This document shows, piece by piece, positions 54,066 through 57,837 of a stretch of 57,837 nucleotides of DNA. Where the stretch lies: the IMG/VR virus record IMGVR_UViG_3300042923_000257, positions 1-57,837 of that record; one strand, written 5' to 3'. The notes below the pieces were generated by a model that was given only the letters and a program-made list of their open reading frames with translations, was not told where the DNA came from and made no database searches. Positions within the stretch are counted from its first letter, which is position 1, and the number at the start of each line of letters is the position of its first letter. Source of the stretch: a virus. Made by a program: the position numbers and the translations under genes.

Positions 54066-54194
54066 GACGAAAACCCCCCAGACACTGGTGACACGGTGGT
54101 CAGATCAGTGTAGCGGGGAGTACAGTGTTCTTGGAACTCTTGCATGTGCGGGGGTTCCAGGATCTCCGTATACGAGCCGGGAGGCTGACCAGGC
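54066..54194. other. Probable attP region
   Basis: This 129-base gap upstream of the integrase start is the usual attP place for large serine integrases. It holds an imperfect inverted repeat with outer arms ACACTG (54081-54086) and CAGTGT (about 54105-54110), and further short symmetric repeats to 54160. The exact crossover dinucleotide cannot be read without an attB or lysogen junction. Confidence 0.45.
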
Positions 54195-54308
54195 ATGATG
54201 ACAGCTAGTGAGTGGGTTGATCACTGGACGCAACAGGCTCCCCTCATCCCTCCGGACCGTCTGCGGGATCTGATCGACAGCATCGCAGAGGACGAGGAAG
54301 AGGAGTAG
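54195..54308 (+). CDS. Small acidic hypothetical protein
   Basis: A 37-residue product (MMTASEWVDHWTQQAPLIPP, ending EDEEEE). A second ATG at 54198 is possible. It is followed two bases later by the RHH-like gene, with which it probably forms an operon next to attP. Function unknown. Confidence 0.5.
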   Translation: MMTASEWVDHWTQQAPLIPPDRLRDLIDSIAEDEEEE

Positions 54309-54310
54309 CC

Positions 54311-54541
54311 ATGACGGCCCCGAAGCGCGTCACCAAGAACCTGTCCGTCATGAGGACGGACGACCTGGACCGGAACCTGAGGGTCATCCGGGAGACAGGG
54401 AAGGATCAGTCCGAGGCCACCAGGTGGGCTCTGTACGTGGTTGCCAACATCCTTCAGCACGCGTGGCACAACGGTCACGCGGAGCGGGGAGTCATCCCGG
54501 AGATGCGAGTCATCTTCCCCAAGGAGCCGGCTGAGCAGTAG
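54311..54541 (+). CDS. Ribbon-helix-helix-like small protein
   Basis: A 76-residue product. MTAPKRVTKNLSVMRTDDLD then RETGKDQSEATRWALYVVAN suggests a strand followed by two helices, as in CopG/Arc-type DNA-binding proteins. It lies beside the integrase and attP on the opposite strand, a position that would suit a regulator or a recombination directionality factor, but there is no direct evidence. A typical Streptomyces accessory gene is the alternative. Confidence 0.5.
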   Translation: MTAPKRVTKNLSVMRTDDLDRNLRVIRETGKDQSEATRWALYVVANILQHAWHNGHAERGVIPEMRVIFPKEPAEQ

Positions 54542-54658
54542 TCAGCACTCTGCGGAGCGTCTCACTGATCATGGATTAGGAGGAAGCCCGAACCATCGGG
54601 TAATGTTCAGGTCGTCGCAAGGAGCCCCGGTGGCAAGACGGGGCTCTGACGAACACCA

Positions 54659-54740
54659 GGCGGTGTGCCCGAGCGGCCAAAGGGAGCAGACTGTAAATCT
54701 GCCGGCTCAGCCTTCCCAGGTTCGAATCCTGGCGCCGCCA
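54659..54740 (+). tRNA. tRNA-Tyr (anticodon GUA)
   Basis: Complete class II cloverleaf: acceptor GGCGGTG/CGCCGCC (one G-U), D arm CCC/GGG with AGCGGCCAAA loop, anticodon arm GCAGA-CTGTAAA-TCTGC, long variable arm, T arm CCAGG-TTCGAAT-CCTGG, discriminator A. No CCA is encoded. It looks like a normal, functional actinobacterial tRNA-Tyr, in contrast to the degenerate one at 29863. Confidence 0.93.
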
Positions 54741-54749
54741 CACTAGTAG

Positions 54750-54776
54750 GCCCCTCCCTTCGGGGAGGGGCTTTCT
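54750..54776 (+). terminator. Terminator after tRNA-Tyr
   Basis: GCCCCTCCC (54750-54758) and GGGAGGGGC (54763-54771) form a 9-bp stem with loop TTCG, followed by TTTCT. Confidence 0.8.
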
Positions 54777-54800
54777 GCTGTCTGGGGACACGAAGAAGAA

Positions 54801-54835
54801 GCCCTCCCGGTCTGTTAGTCCGGGAGGGCTCTTCT
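54801..54835. terminator. Bidirectional terminator
   Basis: GCCCTCCCGG (54801-54810) and CCGGGAGGGC (54820-54829), flanked by AAGAAGAA and TCTTCTT. It serves rightward transcripts and probably the leftward DUF397/XRE operon. Confidence 0.7.
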
Positions 54836-54969
54836 TATGGGGAACCCTCAGCCTCAGCCCCCAGCCAGCCGGCTGGTAGCCCATACGAGGAGTCTGAGGG
54901 GCCGGCCCCACAAGTAAGAAGTCCCCTCTGGACTCAAAGGGTTTGTACACGCAGAGGGGGACTTCCGTT

Positions 54970-55013
54970 GTCTCCTACGGCTTTGTATGGGTGAACCTCC
55001 CACCGTAGGAGAC
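54970..55013. terminator. Long-armed hairpin downstream of DUF397 gene
   Basis: GTCTCCTACGG (54970-54980) and CCGTAGGAGAC (55003-55013) are perfect 11-base arms around a 22-base loop. It lies 13 bases after the DUF397 stop on the minus strand. Confidence 0.5.
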
Positions 55014-55026
55014 GCCTTGCAGTCTA

Positions 55027-55236
55027 CTAGACGAGGCTGCCCTTCTGCACGGCGCTGATGAAGCTGCCCCAGGCGGTGTCAGCGAAGACGACCGCGGGGC
55101 CGGCAGGGGCCTTGGAGTCCCGGACAGGCATAGCCGCGGGGATGGCTCCGTGAGCCACCTCAACACAGTCGTTACTTCCTCCGCTGTAGCTGGACTTGGT
55201 CCAGCCGTTCAGTGCGGATGCATTGTCGATGATCAT
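55027..55236 (-). CDS. DUF397 domain protein
   Basis: A 69-residue product. WTKSSYSGGSNDCVEVAHG and VRDSKAPAGPAVVFADTAWG followed by SFISAVQ are the DUF397 signature. These small proteins are found almost only in Streptomyces and relatives, next to XRE regulators, as in the whiJ-type developmental loci, where they are thought to act as partners of the regulator. The start overlaps the XRE stop by one base. Confidence 0.9.
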   Translation of the reverse strand: MIIDNASALNGWTKSSYSGGSNDCVEVAHGAIPAAMPVRDSKAPAGPAVVFADTAWGSFISAVQKGSLV

Positions 55237-56087
55237 TAGATCGCGTCCTTCAGTTGTTCAATGAGGTTGGCCGATTCATCGAGAGGCAAGGCCGCGGCAC
55301 GTAGATGCTCGTAGGCCGAGCCGTATCGACTTACTTCCGCAGGATCCTCCACATACAGAGCACTCGTCAGGGACTCAACCAGGACAACGTCCAGGTCTGC
55401 CGTCTCCGGGAAGCCGATGACAGCGAATGAGCCGCTCATCCCGACGTGCGGGGGAGCGTCCAGAGGCAGTACCTGTATCGAGACGTGCGGAAGCTCTTGT
55501 TTGTCCAGCAGCCATTGGAGCTGCTCCTTCATCATCCCGGGGTCGCTCTTCAGGTGAGGGTGAAGAGCTGCCTCATGGATGACTGCCCACAGCTCCAGAG
55601 GCTCCGGGCGGGATAGGACCGACTGACGAGCCCGGCGAACGTCTACCAGGGAGTTCACCTGTTCAGGCGTGGCAGTCATGTTGATTGCGCTGATGGTGGC
55701 GCGGGCGTAGGCCGCGGTCTGAAGCAGGCCCGGGATGAGCGTGGCTTGGTAGGTCCGCAGGTTGACTGCGTCATCCTCCAGGCTGATCAGGTCTTCGTAG
55801 GCCGGGGAGATGATGCCGCGGTAGGTCTGCCACCAGCCGCGCTTCTTACCGTCCCGGGCGAACATGTGGAGGGCATCCCGCTTCTCCGGGTCGGTGATCT
55901 CGTAGAGGTCCAGAAGAACATTGAGGTCAACCGGCCGGATCCCCAGCACGGCCTTCTCAACCCTGCTGACCTTGGACGGAGTTAGGTCTGTTTGGGCTGC
56001 TACGTCGTCCAGCTTCAGGCCCTTGGCTTCCCGGGCTGTCCGCAGCTCGGAGCCGAGTCGACGCGTCCGAACCGTGGGCTCTGCCAT
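55236..56087 (-). CDS. XRE-family regulator with DUF5753 (WhiJ-like)
   Basis: A 283-residue product; the ATG at 56087 is placed seven bases after GGGGG, and a GTG at 56093 is the alternative. Residues 10-70 are an XRE helix-turn-helix (ELRTAREAKGLKLDDVAAQT, then TPSKVSRVEKAVLGI). The remainder is the DUF5753/Scr1-type sensor domain (RTYQATLIPGLLQTAAYARA, then DVRRARQSVLSRPEPLELWA). Host examples regulate development and antibiotic production. On a phage it could alter lysogen physiology or be a toxin-antitoxin-like element. Confidence 0.9.
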   Translation of the reverse strand: MAEPTVRTRRLGSELRTAREAKGLKLDDVAAQTDLTPSKVSRVEKAVLGIRPVDLNVLLDLYEITDPEKRDALHMFARDGKKRGWWQTYRGIISPAYEDLISLEDDAVNLRTYQATLIPGLLQTAAYARATISAINMTATPEQVNSLVDVRRARQSVLSRPEPLELWAVIHEAALHPHLKSDPGMMKEQLQWLLDKQELPHVSIQVLPLDAPPHVGMSGSFAVIGFPETADLDVVLVESLTSALYVEDPAEVSRYGSAYEHLRAAALPLDESANLIEQLKDAI

Positions 56088-56289
56088 GCGCACCCCCTTC
56101 TACCTGTCCATTCTTCGCCCAACTCTGGTGCGTGGCTACAGCTTTCCACAGTCGGCCAGACCATGCCCTGATCCGACTGCAATTTTGCTGAGTTGGTTCA
56201 ACGGGTTGCATCCGGGGTACGACTTTGGACACACTGTTAGTGCCAGTCCGCGTACAGTGGGTGATCACATGCAGGGATTAGGAGGCGCC
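56088..56289. other. Divergent promoter region of the cargo module
   Basis: A 200-base gap between the leftward XRE gene and the rightward gene at 56290. It contains an inverted repeat CACTGT (near 56231) and ACAGTG (near 56254) that could bind the XRE regulator. No strong -35/-10 pair was identified on either strand. Confidence 0.45.
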
Positions 56290-56514
56290 GTGTCGCGTCC
56301 TGAAGCGAAGGATCTGCCAGCCGTAGGAACGGTCATGGTGGACACAGCTCGAAGCAAGCTCGGTGAGTTCCAGGGAGCCCAGGCCGGCCGGTACTACCTC
56401 CGACCGATCGGGGGAGGCCGTGAGTGGGACGTGGCGGAGAAGTGGGCCCGGGTTGCTACTCCCGGGGATCTCAGCAGCGAATGGTTGAACGCGACACAGG
56501 GTGGTAGTCGGTGA
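56290..56514 (+). CDS. Streptomyces-type small conserved protein
   Basis: A 74-residue product; the GTG at 56290 has GGAGG at 56281-56285. VGTVMVDTARSKLGEFQGAQ and YYLRPIGGGREWDVAEKW resemble small proteins commonly found beside XRE-DUF5753/DUF397 pairs in Streptomyces. Divergent from the XRE gene, so probably its regulatory target. Function unknown. Confidence 0.65.
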   Translation: MSRPEAKDLPAVGTVMVDTARSKLGEFQGAQAGRYYLRPIGGGREWDVAEKWARVATPGDLSSEWLNATQGGSR

Positions 56515-56735
56515 CTACGTCCTCCCTGCCTTTGACTCTCAAGCCTTCTGGCCTTCCGGTTAAGCAGTTCATCGAGTGCACCAGGTGCCTGGACGCAAGC
56601 AGGGACGAGAGCGCTGTTGATGCCTGGGCTGCTGAACACCTGACGAAGCGTCCGGGGCACGACACCTTCCGGACCGTCAACACAGCCAGTTGGCGACTTG
56701 GGCCGAAAGAGCACACCACAAGCCCCACGACCTAG
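56511..56735 (+). CDS. Streptomyces-type small conserved protein (DUF7848-like)
   Basis: A 74-residue product, GTG overlapping the upstream stop. FIECTRCLDASRDESAVDAW, then AAEHLTKRPGHDTFRTV: a zinc-type CxxC plus His pattern common in small Streptomyces proteins of this kind. Forms a two-gene unit with 56290. Confidence 0.6.
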   Translation: MTTSSLPLTLKPSGLPVKQFIECTRCLDASRDESAVDAWAAEHLTKRPGHDTFRTVNTASWRLGPKEHTTSPTT

Positions 56736-56960
56736 GCGCCCGTGCGTCTGAGTCGTGGAAGGGGGCAACGGGGGCCGGTTCCCAGCTAGGTTGGCCGAGG
56801 CCGGCCCCTGTTCGCCTCGTCAGATCGTCCCGGGGAAGCAGTCCTTCGCCCTGGGACAACCCCCGCCCGGTGCCGGCAGCCCGAGAGGGAAAGTATCGGG
56901 TGGGGGCCCGACTGTGACCGACTTTGACCGAGTCGGCAGGGGAGTAGAGGGGAGGGAACC
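56736..56960. other. Intergenic stretch
   Basis: About 225 bases, GC-rich, with no gene, strong hairpin or known motif visible beyond GGCCGG-type palindromes. Confidence 0.4.
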
Positions 56961-57056
56961 ATGGATAGCACTCTGGGAACCGTCTGCACTTGGCCGCCTG
57001 TGCCCAAGCCGGACGACGATCCGCCTACACCGCCACCGGATGATCTGACCAAGTAG
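56961..57056 (+). CDS. Tiny Pro/Asp-rich peptide
   Basis: A 31-residue product (MDSTLGTVCTWPPVPKPDDD, then PPTPPPDD) with GGAGGGAACC before its ATG and a stop eight bases before the next ATG. Small Trp/Pro-rich peptides of this style occur in Streptomyces accessory clusters. Function unknown. Confidence 0.5.
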   Translation: MDSTLGTVCTWPPVPKPDDDPPTPPPDDLTK

Positions 57057-57064
57057 GAGTTCCC

Positions 57065-57250
57065 ATGGCTGTCAGCCGCAATCGAGTGCCCACCCCTCGT
57101 GATCTAGCCGAGGATGAGTGGAGGATGGACACAGCCCGGGGGCGTCGATACTGCCGGGTGCACCCCCAGCAGCAGATGATCCCCCTCGCCGTGGGCGATG
57201 TGTGTCCTCTGCCTCATGGCGAGACCCACGAGAAGGCTGATAGCCGATAA
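57065..57250 (+). CDS. Streptomyces-type small conserved protein
   Basis: A 61-residue product with GGAG before its ATG. DTARGRRYCRVHPQQQMIPL and VCPLPHGETH: one Cys-x2-His and a later Cys/His suggest a small zinc site. It is the last gene of the cargo module. Its 5' part (57071-57144) reappears inverted at the window end. Confidence 0.6.
   Translation: MAVSRNRVPTPRDLAEDEWRMDTARGRRYCRVHPQQQMIPLAVGDVCPLPHGETHEKADSR
57071..57144. repeat. Inverted repeat partner of the window end
   Basis: This 74-base segment is the exact reverse complement of 57764-57837. It lies inside the coding region at 57065, which is intact, so this is the genuine copy and the terminal one is probably the artefact. Confidence 0.8.
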
Positions 57251-57262
57251 CTCCGGGGTGAT

Positions 57263-57310
57263 AAGAAGCCTCGTCCACTTCCCTCTAAAAGGGAGTGGGC
57301 GGGGCTTCTT
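57263..57310 (+). terminator. Strong terminator
   Basis: AAGAAGCC.. (57263 on) pairs with ..GGGGCTTCTT (to 57310) through a long, slightly imperfect stem with CTAA loop, followed by CTATTT. Confidence 0.8.
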
Positions 57311-57318
57311 CTATTTCC

Positions 57319-57453
57319 GGGGCTGAAACCCCTTAATTCATTCTTTCATGACCAGGCCGGCACTCCTGAGGTGCCGGCTACTCCTCTTTCATTCATTCTG
57401 CCGCACTCAGGGTGCGGCACTACCCCTGTCGCCCGCCCTCTACCCGGGCGGGC
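57319..57453. other. Tandem small hairpins interspersed with ATTCATTC
   Basis: GGGG/CCCC (57319-57332), GCCGGCAC/GTGCCGGC (57356-57378), GCCGCAC/GTGCGGC (57400-57418) and GCCCGCCC/GGGCGGGC (57431-57453). ATTCATTC lies at 57336-57343 and 57391-57398, between the hairpins. The pattern looks organised rather than random. Confidence 0.55.
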
Positions 57454-57506
57454 TCTATGGGTGACACTGAAGATCACTAAGGGGGGTATATTCTTTCACC
57501 CTACAA

Positions 57507-57572
57507 TATAGATGTCGGTGTCAATCGAAGCTGTTTGAGACAGAATCATGAAAAAATGAGGCCCAGATCACA
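57507..57572. repeat. Duplicated control element, copy B
   Basis: TATAGATGTCGGTGTCA (57507-57523) matches copy A at 30755 in 16 of 17 bases; further partial similarity runs to ..AGATCACA. The 13-bp-site variant present in copy A is degraded here. Confidence 0.55.
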
Positions 57573-57750
57573 CAGTAGAGGGGCCTTGATTCATTCATTC
57601 TGACCTGCGAGAGGGAGTCAGGAGCTGTTTGGGGCTGAAAAGGGGCCTGAGAGCCCCTCAGAGGGCCTCTTAGGGGGCCTGTGGGGCGTTGGAGCGGCGT
57701 AGCCGAGTTAGGGCGTCAGAGAGCCTCTCAATCATTCCTAACCCGTACAC

Positions 57751-57772
57751 GATCGAAGGAAGGCGCCCCCGG
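57751..57772. repeat. Terminal direct repeat, right copy
   Basis: Identical to positions 1-22. After it the sequence diverges from the left end and enters the inverted segment. Confidence 0.85.
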
Positions 57773-57837
57773 GCTGTGTCCATCCTCCACTCATCCTCGG
57801 CTAGATCACGAGGGGTGGGCACTCGATTGCGGCTGAC
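57764..57837. repeat. Terminal inverted segment, probable chimera
   Basis: Exact reverse complement of 57071-57144. The junction lies in CGCCCCCGG, a nine-base word present both in the expected continuation (positions 14-22) and in the inverted segment, so microhomology-driven template switching explains it. Confidence 0.75.

Larger units (their letters stand above)
57251..57750. other. Right-end non-coding, hairpin-rich region
   Basis: About 500 bases without genes. It holds a strong terminator (57263-57310), four short hairpins separated by ATTCATTC runs (57319-57453), element B (57507-57572), another ATTCATTCATTC (57589-57600) and a G-rich region of repeated GGGGCCTNNGAG-like words (57640-57690). 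Together with 1-1004 it may carry packaging or replication signals. Confidence 0.55.

Noticed and set aside
57764-57837. True terminal inverted repeat or linear-plasmid telomere
   Set aside because: The inverted copy matches an internal coding segment, not the other end of the window, no telomere-protein gene was found, and a nine-base microhomology explains the joint.

Overview
The window reads as an essentially complete genome of a temperate, tailed (siphovirus-type) phage of Streptomyces or a close relative. GC content is high, GTG and TTG starts are frequent, and genes are packed with 4-base stop/start overlaps. The virion genes are a standard siphovirus set, and DUF397/XRE-DUF5753 genes of a type typical of Streptomyces are present. 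The first 22 bases recur at 57751-57772, which suggests a circular or circularly permuted molecule of about 57.75 kb. The last 74 bases are an inverted copy of 57071-57144 and look like a fold-back or assembly chimera.

Layout. (1) 1-1004 is non-coding, with iterated motifs and a TTGACA promoter. (2) 1005-6777 (+) holds small, mostly unrecognised genes (Cys-rich, secreted or membrane proteins) and ends with a DUF3987-type ATPase. (3) 6920-30418 (-) is the late operon. In transcription order (right to left) it holds an HNH endonuclease, a tRNA-Tyr-like RNA, an Acb2/Tad1-like protein, a papain-like hydrolase, small and large terminase, portal, scaffold, capsid, head-tail connectors, major tail protein, frameshifted tail chaperones, tape measure, tail tip and fibre proteins, and the lysis genes. 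(4) 30437-31096 is a divergent control region. (5) 31097-52517 (+) is the early operon: HTH protein (candidate immunity repressor), Cas4-like nuclease, DnaB-like helicase, endonuclease VII, HNH homing-type endonuclease, split primase, C5 methyltransferase, DEDD exonuclease, sigma-like factor, class II ribonucleotide reductase, secreted transglycosylase, ThyX, DNA polymerase I, dCMP deaminase and a SLOG protein. (6) 52569-54065 (-) is a large serine integrase, with probable attP beside it. (7) 54195-57250 is a host-like cargo module with a tRNA-Tyr, a DUF397/XRE pair and small Streptomyces-type genes. (8) 57251-57750 is non-coding and hairpin-rich.

The most striking signal is a 13-bp asymmetric site, GTTGAWTCGAGAC, with about 21 copies. 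They lie mainly between genes, and outside the divergent control region every copy points in the direction of local transcription. Several supply the -35 box of a promoter, and many are followed at once by a hairpin. A cluster of variants sits upstream of the HTH gene at 31097. This resembles the operator/stoperator immunity of mycobacteriophage L5 and may be a distributed repressor-terminator circuit. A phage sigma-like factor at 41834 is a competing explanation for part of the pattern.

Other points of note are a canonical -1 frameshift heptamer in the tail chaperones, intrinsic terminators placed immediately before the capsid and major tail genes, four stem-loops with near-identical loops at 30.5-30.7 kb, a duplicated control element at 30.75 and 57.5 kb, and a likely cyclic-nucleotide sponge (anti-CBASS/Thoeris). 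All functional calls come from reading the sequence and recalling families; no search was run.
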